Positions 8,444 to 17,430 of a stretch of DNA of 64,000 bases are shown piece after piece. This DNA comes from Trinickia acidisoli (lineage in GTDB: Bacteria; Pseudomonadota; Gammaproteobacteria; Burkholderiales; Burkholderiaceae). The notes below the pieces were generated by a model. It ran no database searches, was not told the origin of the DNA, and was given only the letters and a program-made list of their open reading frames with translations. The position numbers and the translations under genes were made by a program. Location of the stretch: NCBI RefSeq assembly GCF_017315725.1, contig NZ_JAFLRG010000001.1, forward strand, positions 248,001 through 312,000. Direction: 5' to 3'. Each line of letters begins with the position of its first letter. The first letter of the stretch is position 1.

Positions 8444-9823
8444 ATGAGTCAACGTTTCGACGCAGTCATCATCGGCACCGGACAGGCCGGCCCGGCGCTC
8501 GCCGCGCGGCTCTCGGATGCGGGCATGAAAGTCGCCGTCATCGAGCGCGGGCGGTTCGGCGGCACGTGCGTGAACACCGGTTGCATCCCCACCAAGACGT
8601 TGGTGGCCAGCGCTTACGCAGCCCGGCTGGCTCGGCGGGCCACCGAGTATGGCGTCGTGATCGGCGGGCCGGTCACGGTCGACATGAAGCAGGTGAAGGC
8701 GCGCAAAGACGAGATTTCCGAGCGCTCCAGCCGCAACGTGGAACAGTGGGTTCGCGGCCAGGCGCACTGCACGGTCTACCAAGGCCATGCCCGCTTTGAG
8801 AGCGCGAATACCGTGCGAGTTGGCGGCGAATGGCTGGAAGCGGAGCGGATCTTTATCAACGTCGGCGGACGGGCGCTGATTCCGCCCATGCCAGGCCTCG
8901 ATCAGGTGCCCTACTTCACGAATTCGACCATGATGGACGTGGACTTTCTACCGGAGCACTTGATCGTCGTCGGCGGTAGCTACATCGGGCTCGAGTTCGG
9001 CCAGATGTACCGGCGCTTCGGGTCCCGGGTAACGATTGTGGAGAGAGGCCCGCGCTTGATTCAGCGCGAGGACGAGGATGTGTCGCGAGCGGTGCTGGAA
9101 ATTCTGGAAGCCGAGGGGATCGATGTTCAGCTCGATTCCAACTGCCTGAGCGTGCGACGCGATGGAGGCAATGTGGTCGTTGGACTGGATTGCTCCGGCG
9201 GCGGTCGGGAAGCTGCGGGCTCGCATCTTCTGCTCGCTGTCGGGCGCGTGCCGAACACCGACACTCTCGGGCTGGACAAAGCCGGGATCGCGACCGATGC
9301 GCGCGGCTACATCGAAGTGGATGAACAATTGCGCACCAACGTCCCCGGCATCTGGGCACTGGGCGACTGCAACGGCCGTGGCGCATTCACCCATACGTCG
9401 TACAACGACTACGAGATCGTTGCGGCCAATCTGCTCGACAACGACCCGCGCAAGGTGTCGGACCGCATCCCGGCGTACGCGTTGTTCATCGACCCGCCGC
9501 TTGGCCGCGTCGGCATGACGCTCGATGAGGCGAAACGATCGGGCCGCAAGCTGCTCGTGGGCACGCGACCGATGACGCGCGTCGGCCGCGCCGTGGAAAA
9601 AGGCGAGAGCCAGGGATTCATGAAAGCGATCGTCGATGCGGACACCGGGGCGATTCTCGGCGCCTCGATCCTCGGCGTGACGGGCGATGAAGTCGTGCAT
9701 TCGCTGCTCGACGTGATGTATGCCAAAGCGCCATACACCACGATCAGTCGCGCGGTGCACATCCATCCGACCGTGACCGAACTGGTGCCGACGATGCTGC
9801 AGGATTTACAGCCTGTGGCGTAG
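8444..9823 (+). CDS. FAD-dependent pyridine nucleotide-disulfide oxidoreductase (mercuric reductase/dihydrolipoyl dehydrogenase-like)
   Basis: 459 aa; ATG preceded by GGTAAGGAGAAGCGCG. The N-terminal FAD Rossmann motif is IIGTGQAGPALAARL. The redox-active pair C42/C47 sits in GGTCVNTGCIPTKT. The NAD(P) domain carries VVGGSYIGLEFG, and a second FAD contact is VPGIWALGDC. The C-terminal dimer domain carries H441-P442 and E446 (HIHPTVTE), the catalytic dyad of this family. There is no HMA domain and no C-terminal Cys pair, so Hg(II) reduction is not supported. It stands alone rather than in an acyltransferase operon, so it is probably a general 'FAD-containing oxidoreductase'. A small SnoaL-like gene follows 25 nt later. 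Confidence 0.92.
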   Translation: MSQRFDAVIIGTGQAGPALAARLSDAGMKVAVIERGRFGGTCVNTGCIPTKTLVASAYAARLARRATEYGVVIGGPVTVDMKQVKARKDEISERSSRNVEQWVRGQAHCTVYQGHARFESANTVRVGGEWLEAERIFINVGGRALIPPMPGLDQVPYFTNSTMMDVDFLPEHLIVVGGSYIGLEFGQMYRRFGSRVTIVERGPRLIQREDEDVSRAVLEILEAEGIDVQLDSNCLSVRRDGGNVVVGLDCSGGGREAAGSHLLLAVGRVPNTDTLGLDKAGIATDARGYIEVDEQLRTNVPGIWALGDCNGRGAFTHTSYNDYEIVAANLLDNDPRKVSDRIPAYALFIDPPLGRVGMTLDEAKRSGRKLLVGTRPMTRVGRAVEKGESQGFMKAIVDADTGAILGASILGVTGDEVVHSLLDVMYAKAPYTTISRAVHIHPTVTELVPTMLQDLQPVA

Positions 9824-9848
9824 CGCGGACGATATTCGGAGGCACGCC

Positions 9849-10232
9849 ATGCGGGAAGCAGACGTACGTGAAGCCCTGAATGCGCACTGGCAGGCGTCGG
9901 CAGCCGGCGATCTCGACGCAGAGCACGATATTTACGATGACGATGCCATCTGTGACTATCCCCAGTCAGGTGAACGAATCCTTGGGCGAGTCAATTTGAA
10001 GGAACTGCGGGGGCATCATCCTGAGAAGCCGGCGGGGTTCCACGTCAGGCGGATCCAAGGGGAAGGTAATCTCTGGATCACGGAATACACCATCACCTAT
10101 AACGGGCGAGCAGTTTATACCGTCAGCATGATGGAGTTTCGCAACGGCAAGGTCGTTCACGAGACGCAGTATTTTTCGGATCCGTTTGAGGCGCCAAATT
10201 GGCGCAGTCAATGGGTTCAGCAGATCGCGTGA
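9849..10232 (+). CDS. SnoaL-like / NTF2-fold protein
   Basis: 127 aa. The pattern HWQASAAGDLDAEHDIYDDD, an early 'CDYPQSGE', a central 'IRRIQGEGNLWITEYTITYN'-type sheet and the ending 'KVVHETQYFSDPFEAPNWR' is characteristic of SnoaL-like polyketide-cyclase/steroid-isomerase-fold proteins. It starts 25 nt after the flavoprotein with AGGCACGCC upstream, so it is probably co-transcribed. Substrate unknown; many members of this fold have no enzymatic activity. Confidence 0.85.
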   Translation: MREADVREALNAHWQASAAGDLDAEHDIYDDDAICDYPQSGERILGRVNLKELRGHHPEKPAGFHVRRIQGEGNLWITEYTITYNGRAVYTVSMMEFRNGKVVHETQYFSDPFEAPNWRSQWVQQIA

Positions 10233-10384
10233 CGCGCATGCGGCGAGTCGGCTTCCTGCTTGAATGTAGACGTTTGTGTCTATCAACTGGCATGGCGTAG
10301 ACGGAAGTCGACTGCCTGCGAGCCCACGTGTGAGCTTTCACGATCGAGCTAGATATGAGCATCGCTGATGCGCGCCGCCGTACC

Positions 10385-11269
10385 CTATCGCGCCTTGAGC
10401 CGCCACAACGCATCGAGCACATGCTGCGTCGCGCGTTCGATTTGCCCGGTCTCATGAGCGATACCGAGCTCCCGCCATAGCGCCGGCCGCAGCGGACGCA
10501 TCGCAATACGCGCATCCACCGACGGTGCGCCCGCTTCATGCGGTAGCACTGTCGCGCCATAGCCCGCGGCAACCAAGCTCTTGATCGCATCGTTGTAGTT
10601 GAGCTCGATTCGCGCCGCCGGCCGATAGCCGCCGAGCGCGAACCATTCCGACGTCAGACGTGAAAGCCGCGTATTCGCGTCGTTGAGAATCAGCGGCTGC
10701 GCGGCGAGCCACGCGGGCGTGACACGAGCCGGCAGGCGCCAATCGGCAGGCAGGAACGCCATGACCGGGTCGCGGCGCCACGGCCGGATCGTGAGCCCCG
10801 CGGCCGGAGATTGAGGCAAGGCCACGATTCCCACGTCGAGCGTGCCTTGCGCAAGGCGCGCGAGCGTGTCCTGCGATGTGAGCACCGCGATCTGCACGTC
10901 GATCTCCGGATGATGTTCGCGTAGGTGAGCAAGCGCTTGCGGCAATAGATGCGCGATCGCACCGGTCGACGCGCCCAGGCGAACGCGGCCGGCCAAACCC
11001 AGCACTTGGCGGCTGACATCCTCGAGTGTCGACTCGACCTCTGAGAGCAGCCGCCGCGCACGCTCCACCAACACTTCCCCGATCGGCGACGGCCGCACGT
11101 TGCCGCGTTTGCGCGACAACAGCGGCGCGCCGATCCGGCTTTCGAGTTCGGCGATGTGAAGGCTCACGGTCGGCGGCGCGAGATGAAGCATTTGCGCCGC
11201 GGCCGCGAACGACCCGTGGTCCGCGATCGCGACGAGTGTGCGCAGGCGGTCGAGGCTGATCTCTCGCAT
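10385..11269 (-). CDS. LysR family transcriptional regulator
   Basis: 294 aa. The N-terminal winged helix MREISLDRLRTLVAIADHGS - AAAQMLHLAPPTVSLHIAELE is a typical LysR DNA-binding domain, followed by a substrate-binding domain (from about residue 90) with VRLGASTGAIAHLLPQALAHL. It is divergent from the type-2 argC-like gene, with a long dyad in the shared intergenic region, so regulation of that gene and of itself is likely. The inducer cannot be read from the sequence. Confidence 0.93.
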   Translation of the reverse strand: MREISLDRLRTLVAIADHGSFAAAAQMLHLAPPTVSLHIAELESRIGAPLLSRKRGNVRPSPIGEVLVERARRLLSEVESTLEDVSRQVLGLAGRVRLGASTGAIAHLLPQALAHLREHHPEIDVQIAVLTSQDTLARLAQGTLDVGIVALPQSPAAGLTIRPWRRDPVMAFLPADWRLPARVTPAWLAAQPLILNDANTRLSRLTSEWFALGGYRPAARIELNYNDAIKSLVAAGYGATVLPHEAGAPSVDARIAMRPLRPALWRELGIAHETGQIERATQHVLDALWRLKAR

Positions 11270-11294
11270 CGCGATTCTCCGATTTTTATGATTC

Positions 11295-11335
11295 AGGAAA
11301 GGTGAATTTATCGGTCATGAAATTCAACTTTTCCT
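11295..11335. promoter_or_regulatory. Long inverted repeat, candidate LysR operator
   Basis: AGGAAAGGTGAATTT (11295-11309) faces AAATTCAACTTTTCCT (11320-11335), whose complement AGGAAAAGTTGAATTT matches apart from one extra base and one substitution. It lies between the divergent LysR gene and argC-like gene, where LysR regulators normally bind. A related half-site, AGAAAAGTTAATG, occurs at about 13734 upstream of the MFS gene. Confidence 0.6.
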
Positions 11336-11402
11336 ATTGTAGGGTATGAGCGCACGATAGGGTCTTCATATCCGATGATCGAATTCGAGGAGGACAATCG
11401 CC

Positions 11403-12329
11403 ATGCGCTTACCGACAGTTTTCATCGACGGCGATCAGGGCACGACGGGGTTGCAGATCCATGATCGCCTGCGCGGCCGGCCGGACCTGCAGCTCGTTAC
11501 GTTGCCGGCCGATGCGCGCAAGGATGCTCAGCGCCGGGAGCAGGCCATCAACGAGTGCGACATCGCGATCCTGTGTTTGCCCGACGGTGCCGCCCGCGAA
11601 GCAGTAGGCTTCATTCGCAACCCAAACGTGCGCGTGATCGATGCAAGCTCGGCGCATCGCACGCAGCCGCAATGGGTCTATGGATTTCCGGAGATGGCCG
11701 AGGGACACGCGCAGCGGATCGCGCAGGCCCGGCGCGTCACGAACCCGGGCTGCTATCCGACGGGGGCGATCGCGCTACTGTTGCCGCTCGTCGAAGCAGG
11801 TCTGCTGCCGCTTGACTATCCGCTAGCCATTCACGCGATCTCGGGCTATTCGGGCGGCGGGCGTGCGGCGATCGACGAATACGAGTCGAATGACGTGCCG
11901 TGCGCGGCGCCGTTCAAGGTCTATGGCCTCGCGCTCGAGCACAAGCACACGCCGGAGATCCAACTGCACACGGGCCTCGCGCATCGTCCGCTTTTCGTGC
12001 CGAGCTACGGGGCATATCGGCAAGGCATTGTGCTGACGGTGCCGATCGACTTGCGCTTGCTCGCGGTGGGCGTGGACGGCGAACGGCTGCACGCATGTCT
12101 TGCGCGGCATTACGCCAACGCACGTCATGTCGAAGTCGTGCCGCTCGCCGATGCATGCGCAATGGCCCATCTCGATCCGCAGGTGTTGAATGGGACGAAT
12201 GACATGCGGCTGGGCGTGTTCGTCAATGCCGAGCGAGGCCACGTCCTTCTATCGGCTGTCTTCGACAACCTCGGCAAGGGCGCGTCCGGCGCGGCCGTGC
12301 AGAATCTCGAGTTGATGCTCGCGACGTGA
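11403..12329 (+). CDS. argC: N-acetyl-gamma-glutamyl-phosphate reductase, short (type 2) form
   Basis: 308 aa; ATG after GAGGAGGACAATCGCC. The nucleotide-binding start is [13 protein letters not shown] and the presumed catalytic Cys is C117 in [22 protein letters not shown] and the ending [16 protein letters not shown] are type-2 ArgC hallmarks. ArgC reduces N-acetylglutamyl-5-phosphate to the semialdehyde in arginine synthesis. No other arginine gene is nearby, and a second type-2 ArgC lies at 55577. Divergence from LysR and convergence (28 bp) with an MFS symporter suggest a dedicated catabolic or conditional role rather than the housekeeping copy. Confidence 0.9.
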   Translation: MRLPTVFIDGDQGTTGLQIHDRLRGRPDLQLVTLPADARKDAQRREQAINECDIAILCLPDGAAREAVGFIRNPNVRVIDASSAHRTQPQWVYGFPEMAEGHAQRIAQARRVTNPGCYPTGAIALLLPLVEAGLLPLDYPLAIHAISGYSGGGRAAIDEYESNDVPCAAPFKVYGLALEHKHTPEIQLHTGLAHRPLFVPSYGAYRQGIVLTVPIDLRLLAVGVDGERLHACLARHYANARHVEVVPLADACAMAHLDPQVLNGTNDMRLGVFVNAERGHVLLSAVFDNLGKGASGAAVQNLELMLAT

Positions 12330-12357
12330 GCCTGACACATCGCGAGCCTAATCCTCG

Positions 12358-13614
12358 TTACTGTGTCGCGCCGGCGATCTTCGCATCGCCGAGCCCGACA
12401 TCCGACCCGGCCGTATCGCCGGCATCCATGCGTACGCCGCGATGCTCGCGTCCGAAGCCGATCAGCACCGAAATCACCACGGCCACGATCCCGGCCACGA
12501 TGGCCATCGCCATCCCATAGTCGTTGCCGTGTCGATGCGCGATCGTGGCTTGAATCGTCGCATTGGCCGACGCCAGCAGATTGCCGAGTTGATACACGAG
12601 CCCCGGGAACGTCGCGCGCACTTCAGGCGGCGACATCTCGTTCAAGTGCGCGGGAATCACACCCCAGGCGCCTTGCACGGAAATCTGCATGAGGAACGCG
12701 CCGATCGCGAGCGGTACGCTGCCGCTCGCAAACGCCCACAACGGCAGCACGGGCAGCGCGATCAATGCGGCGATCGCAATTGCCTTGCGACGGCCGATCT
12801 TTTCCGACAAGGCGCCGAACACGATGCCGCCGATGATTGCGCCGATGTTGTAGATGATCGCGATGATGCTGACCGTGTGCGTCGAGAACTTGTGCTGTAC
12901 GAGCAGGAACGTCGGGTAGAGATCCTGCGTGCCGTGGCTGAAGAAGTTGAACGCCGTCATCAGCACGATCATGTAGACGGCCAGTTTCCACTCGCGGGCG
13001 AGTACGGCCGCGATGCTCGGGCGCGCGGCGGCGGTTCGCCCACGTTCCCATGCGGGCGATTCGGGCACGTTGCGGCGGATGAACAGCACGAGCAGCGCGG
13101 GCACGATGCCGATCATGAACATGCCGCGCCAGCCGATCGAGTCGTGCAACAGGCCGAACACGATCGATGCGAGCAGATAGCCCGACGGGTACCCGGCTTG
13201 CAAAATTCCGGACATGACCCCGCGCGACTTCGGCGGAATCGACTCCATCGTCAGCGCCGATCCGACGCCCCATTCGCCGCCCATCGCGATACCGAAGAGG
13301 CTGCGCAAGATCAGCAGCATCGTCAGGCTCGTCGCGAAGCCGGAGGCCAGGTCGAGCAGCGAAAACAGCACGATGTTGATCATCAGCACGGGACGGCGCC
13401 CGAAGCGGTCGGCCAGGCGGCCGAAGATCAGCGCGCCGAGCGGGCGCAGTGCGAGCGTGAGCGTGAGGGCTATCGTCACGCTCGTGATTTCCGTACCGAA
13501 GGCCTTGGCGATGTCCTTGAGGACGAACACCATGAGGAAGAAGTCGAAGGCGTCGAGCGTCCAGCCGAGATAGCTGGCGAGGGCGACGCTGCGCTGCTGC
13601 TTGGTCCAACTCAT
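12358..13614 (-). CDS. MFS metabolite:H+ symporter
   Basis: 418 aa; ATG at 13614 (MSWTKQQRSV) follows CAGGAGACAGATTC; the 25-codon upstream extension lacks a ribosome site. Twelve hydrophobic segments. The loop-2 motif GRLADRFGRRPVL and its second-half counterpart GALSEKIGRRKAIA are MFS signatures. SYLGWTLDAFDFFLMVFVLK matches the NanT/ShiA-type organic-acid symporters. Its promoter region contains a sigma-54 -24/-12 element, and the adjacent genes encode a sigma-54-dependent two-component system, so it is probably the regulated uptake system. Substrate unknown, likely a carboxylate. Confidence 0.92.
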   Translation of the reverse strand: MSWTKQQRSVALASYLGWTLDAFDFFLMVFVLKDIAKAFGTEITSVTIALTLTLALRPLGALIFGRLADRFGRRPVLMINIVLFSLLDLASGFATSLTMLLILRSLFGIAMGGEWGVGSALTMESIPPKSRGVMSGILQAGYPSGYLLASIVFGLLHDSIGWRGMFMIGIVPALLVLFIRRNVPESPAWERGRTAAARPSIAAVLAREWKLAVYMIVLMTAFNFFSHGTQDLYPTFLLVQHKFSTHTVSIIAIIYNIGAIIGGIVFGALSEKIGRRKAIAIAALIALPVLPLWAFASGSVPLAIGAFLMQISVQGAWGVIPAHLNEMSPPEVRATFPGLVYQLGNLLASANATIQATIAHRHGNDYGMAMAIVAGIVAVVISVLIGFGREHRGVRMDAGDTAGSDVGLGDAKIAGATQ

Positions 13615-13689
13615 GAATCTGTCTCCTGTGAATGGTGTGTCGTAACGACGGAGGCACTGCATCGGTCCGTCGTCGTGGCGCCCAATCAC

Positions 13690-13704
13690 GCAGGAGGCAT
13701 GCCA
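13690..13704 (-). promoter_or_regulatory. Sigma-54 (-24/-12) promoter for the MFS symporter
   Basis: Read on the minus strand: TGGCAT-GCCTC-CTGC, with GG and GC separated by exactly 10 nt, close to the consensus TGGCAC-N5-TTGC. It lies about 75 bp upstream of the MFS start codon and points toward it. The neighbouring genes encode a sigma-54 activator and its kinase. Confidence 0.72.
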
Positions 13705-13865
13705 GTTGTTAAGCCGATCTAACTCCTTGAATTAGAAAAGTTAATGATTGAGACAGAGGAAGCGGCTGAGCGGAAATCCGCCCGGCGTGCCGAGATGAGC
13801 GGGCGGAAATCGTGACGATCGAGGGAAAGGAAAGAACGGTTCGGGAAAACCCGGAAAAACCCGAC

Positions 13866-15233
13866 TCAGCGAAAGTCTTCAGACGTGATCGCGAGCCGGC
13901 GCATCTTGTCATAGAGCGTTTTCTTCGGCAGTCCTAAACGTTCGCAAGCGAGCGAAGCACGCCCTTGGCAAGCGCGTAGCGCTTCCTCGATCAAGTGCCG
14001 CTCGAAGCGATTCACCTGCTCTTCGAGCGTCCGCGGCGCGGCGCCGATCGAATCGCCGGCATCGCTGACGTCGGCCAGCAGGCCAAGGGCGAAGCGCTCC
14101 GCGACGTTGCGCAGTTCACGCACGTTGCCGGGCCAACTGCGCGACATCAGCGTGTGCATTTGCTGTGGGCTCAGGGCGTCGGGCGCCGAGCGGCCGTAAC
14201 GCGCCGACGCTTGCAAAACGAAATGCTCGAACAGCAGCGGAATGTCTTCGCGCCGCTCGCGCAGCGGCGGCACTTCGAGCACGACGACGCCAAGGCGGTA
14301 ATAGAGGTCGTCGCGAAACCGCTGCTCGCGCGCGAGCCCGAGCAAGTCGGCCTTCGTCCCCGCAACGATGCGGCAATTCATCGGCAGCAGTTCGTTCGAA
14401 CCCACGCGCTCGAACGCGCGCTCCTGCAGCACGCGCAGAAACTTCGCCTGCAGCGACATCTGCATCGTCTCGATCTCGTCGAGAAAGAGCGTGCCGCCGT
14501 CCGCATATTCCACCTTGCCGATGCGGCGCTTGAGCGCGCCGGTGAACGAGCCCGCTTCGTGGCCGAACACTTCGCTCTCGAACAACATCTCCGGGATGCC
14601 TGCGCAATTGATCGCGGCGAAATTGGCGCTGCGTCGGCGCCCGGCTTCATGGAGACTGCGCGCCACCACCTCTTTGCCCGCGCCGGTTTCGCCGAGCACG
14701 AGCACGTTCGTGTCGGTGTCGGCGAGATCGAGCACGACGCGACGCAGCCGTTCGATCGCGGGCGATTGGCCGAGGATCTTGGCTTCGATCCGATCGCGGC
14801 CGGTGACCTGCCGCCGCAGCGTGTCGAGTTCGAGTGTCAGATGACGCTTGTCGAGCGCACGCTGGGCGACGTCGGCAAGATGTTCGGACGAGAACGGCTT
14901 TTCGATGAAGTCATAAGCCCCGCGCTTCATCGCTTCGACGGCCATGGCGATATCGCCGTGCCCCGTGACGAGAATGACGGGCAAGTCGGCATCCACGGCG
15001 CGCGCTTGTTCGAGCAGTGCGAAGCCGTCGATGCCGGGTAGCCGCACGTCGGTGACGATGATGCCCGGAAACCCGAGGCGAATCTGCCGCAGTGCCTGCT
15101 CGGCGCGCTCGAACGCCTGCACTTCGATGCCGCGTAGCTGCAGCGCCTGGACGCCGCCGAGCCGCACGGCCGGTTCGTCCTCGACGAATAGCACCCTGAG
15201 CCCTTCGTGCTCGATGCGCGCTTCAATCATCAT
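13866..15233 (-). CDS. Sigma-54-dependent response regulator, DctD-like
   Basis: 455 aa from MMIEARIEHE (15233), overlapping the kinase stop by 11 nt. The receiver domain has acidic FVEDE and phospho-acceptor D62 in IIVTDVRLPGIDG. The AAA+ domain has Walker A GETGAGKEVVARS, Walker B GGTLFLDE, and the sigma-54 contact loop reading GSFTGA, not the usual GAFTGA. The C-terminal Fis-type helix-turn-helix is ACERLGLPKKTLYDKM. It should activate sigma-54 RNA polymerase on phosphorylation by the adjacent kinase; the nearest target is the MFS gene promoter. An A-to-S change in the loop occurs in some natural activators. Confidence 0.93.
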   Translation of the reverse strand: MMIEARIEHEGLRVLFVEDEPAVRLGGVQALQLRGIEVQAFERAEQALRQIRLGFPGIIVTDVRLPGIDGFALLEQARAVDADLPVILVTGHGDIAMAVEAMKRGAYDFIEKPFSSEHLADVAQRALDKRHLTLELDTLRRQVTGRDRIEAKILGQSPAIERLRRVVLDLADTDTNVLVLGETGAGKEVVARSLHEAGRRRSANFAAINCAGIPEMLFESEVFGHEAGSFTGALKRRIGKVEYADGGTLFLDEIETMQMSLQAKFLRVLQERAFERVGSNELLPMNCRIVAGTKADLLGLAREQRFRDDLYYRLGVVVLEVPPLRERREDIPLLFEHFVLQASARYGRSAPDALSPQQMHTLMSRSWPGNVRELRNVAERFALGLLADVSDAGDSIGAAPRTLEEQVNRFERHLIEEALRACQGRASLACERLGLPKKTLYDKMRRLAITSEDFR

Positions 15234-17283
15234 GTTCCTCGTCCGCGTGGTTCGTGGTGGCGCGGTTTCGTTCCAGCGTCGTCGGTGCAATGGCTTCATC
15301 CGCGCGATCCTGTGCGGGGGCGCGGCGCAAGCGCAGCGTGAACGACGCGCCGTTCGTTGCGGCGGTGTCGTCGGCTTTCAGCGTGCCGCCGAGTTCGCGC
15401 ACGATGCCGGCGGAAATGGCGAGCCCGAGGCCAAGGCCGGCACCGGGCGGCTTCGTCGTGAAAAACGGTTCGAACAGCCGGGCGCGCACCGCATCGGGAA
15501 TGCCGGGCCCCGTATCGGTGACGACGATGTCGACGAATGCGTCGTCCGTTGTATCGGCGTGCACGGCGATCGACAGTCGCCGCACGGCGCAGCCTAACAT
15601 TGCGTCGAGCGCGTTGGCGAATAGGTTGACGAGCACCTGCTCGAGCCGGTTCGCATCGGCGAGCACCAAGTGTGCGCAGGGCGCGCAGGGTACCAAGGAT
15701 TCGGCATGCGCGGTCGCATCGGGCACGTTGCGCACGACCTCGACGTCTTCCTTGCGCAGCCGTAGTTCGACGAGAAAGAGCGCGTTCGCAATGGCGCGTT
15801 CGACGGCCACGGGCGCAAGCTCGGTGCCGGCCTTGTGCGAGAAGCGACGCAACTGCGCCGTGATCTTGCCCATTCGCTCGATGAGCCCGGCGATCACGCG
15901 TAAGTTGTCCTCGGCTTCTTCGCGGCGGCCTCGCTGCAAAAAGAGCAGCGCATTGTCCGATAAGGTGCGCAGAGCCGCGAGCGGTTGATTGAGCTCGTGC
16001 GTGATGCCGGCCGACATTTGACCGATGAGCGCCATCTTGCCCGCTTGCACCAGTTCTTCGAGCGTGGCCTTGAGCGTGGCTTCGGTGCGCTTGTGCTCGA
16101 TGATCTCGCTGCGCAGGCTCTTGTTCGCGCGCGCGAGCGCTCCCGTGCGTCGCGCGACTTTACGTTCGAGTTCATCGTTCATGCGTTCGAGCGTTTCACG
16201 CATCGAGAGCCGTTGCGCGATGACCTTGCGACGCTGCAGCACGTAGAGCGTGCCGATGGTCGCGAGCGAGAGCCCCAATGCCGCGACGAGCGCCGCGTAG
16301 CGCGCACTTTTGCGGGCGGGGGCGATGTCGGTCAGCGACATGATCTGCCAATCGGTGCCCGACACGGTTCGGCTCACGACGACATAATCGGTTCGGCGCT
16401 TTCCGGCAGGGCTCGCGACGAGCGAATTGGGCGGCGAGACGGCGTCGATCTCGGCATTGGGTGCGAGGCGGCGGCGGTGGACGAGCCCGATTTCTTCGAG
16501 CGCGCCGGGGCCTTCGTATTGGCGTTTCGTGTCGATGCGCGCGCGCGCCGCGGCCGAGAGCGGATGCAGCGTGCGGTATTTCCAGCCGGGGACCGACGTC
16601 AAGAATACGACGCCGTTCGCGTCGGCCACGAGCACCGTTTCGTCGCCGCGCTTCCATAGCGCCTCGAGCGGATCGAGGCTGATCTTCGTGGTGACGATGC
16701 CGAGCGCGCGTCCATCGGCCTCGATACGTGCCGCGTAGAAATAGCCGGGCAGGTGGCTCGTCGATCCGAGGCCGTAGAAACGCCCGGTGCCGCTATGCAG
16801 CGCGTCGATGAAGTAGGGGCGGTAGGAAAAATTTTGTCCGACGAAACTGATTGGCCGATCCCAGTTGCTGGCCGCGAGCGTCGTGCCGTTCAAATCGAGG
16901 ACATAGATCGCGGCGGCTTGCGAATCGGTCGTGACGTCTTCCAGATAACGGTTCACGCGCGCGATGAGCGCCGCGTCGGCGGGATGCCGCAGTAGTTCGG
17001 CGATATCGGGGTTCAGGCTGAGCAGTGCAGGCAGATAGTCGTAGCGTGTGAGCTCGCCCTTGAGTGTGCTTTCGTCGATATCGAGCCGGTGTGCGGCGCG
17101 CTCGATGATGGCGCTCGTCTCGGCGCGTTCGGCGTAGTGATACGCCGTCCATGCGCCGACCGCGACGAGCGCGCAGAACGCGAGCGCTTTCGTCGTCTGC
17201 GAGACGCTTGGAAGGCGCGAGGCGATGCGCGCGGGGCGACGCAGCGCGCGCGGCCAGGGCGCGATCTGCCGAAATGGGCTCAT
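15223..17283 (-). CDS. Sensor histidine kinase, DctB-like
   Basis: 686 aa. TM1 is near residues 30-50 (ALAFCALVAVGAWTAYHY) and TM2 near 335-355 (YAALVAALGLSLATIGTLYV), bounding a periplasmic double-Cache sensor with the DctB-like text ASNWDRPISFVGQNFSYRPY. Then a coiled coil, the H-box GITHELNQPLAALRTLSDNA, and the ATPase lobe with DTGPGIPD, FEPFFTTKPPGAGLGLGLAI. The C4-dicarboxylate sensor family senses small carboxylates directly. Stop and response-regulator start overlap, showing translational coupling. Confidence 0.93.
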   Translation of the reverse strand: MSPFRQIAPWPRALRRPARIASRLPSVSQTTKALAFCALVAVGAWTAYHYAERAETSAIIERAAHRLDIDESTLKGELTRYDYLPALLSLNPDIAELLRHPADAALIARVNRYLEDVTTDSQAAAIYVLDLNGTTLAASNWDRPISFVGQNFSYRPYFIDALHSGTGRFYGLGSTSHLPGYFYAARIEADGRALGIVTTKISLDPLEALWKRGDETVLVADANGVVFLTSVPGWKYRTLHPLSAAARARIDTKRQYEGPGALEEIGLVHRRRLAPNAEIDAVSPPNSLVASPAGKRRTDYVVVSRTVSGTDWQIMSLTDIAPARKSARYAALVAALGLSLATIGTLYVLQRRKVIAQRLSMRETLERMNDELERKVARRTGALARANKSLRSEIIEHKRTEATLKATLEELVQAGKMALIGQMSAGITHELNQPLAALRTLSDNALLFLQRGRREEAEDNLRVIAGLIERMGKITAQLRRFSHKAGTELAPVAVERAIANALFLVELRLRKEDVEVVRNVPDATAHAESLVPCAPCAHLVLADANRLEQVLVNLFANALDAMLGCAVRRLSIAVHADTTDDAFVDIVVTDTGPGIPDAVRARLFEPFFTTKPPGAGLGLGLAISAGIVRELGGTLKADDTAATNGASFTLRLRRAPAQDRADEAIAPTTLERNRATTNHADEEHDD

Positions 17284-17430
17284 GCTGACGGCGCGGGGGC
17301 GAAAGGATGACTGCCGGGAGCGCGCAGTTTAACGAATTCGGCGCGAGGCGGGGATCGGGGTAAATAGGGGCCGCCCCGTTGTCGCGGTGATAACATTTGT
17401 TGCCGCCACTACCCCCCGCGTCAACACGCC

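Noticed and set aside
8444..9823. Mercuric reductase assignment
   Set aside because: No HMA domain and no C-terminal Cys pair, and no mer genes nearby.
12442..13722. 426-aa forward ORF
   Set aside because: Low-complexity Arg/Asp/Glu-rich antisense shadow of the well-supported MFS symporter.
13995..15041. 348-aa forward ORF
   Set aside because: Antisense to the DctD-like regulator; no domain text or ribosome site.
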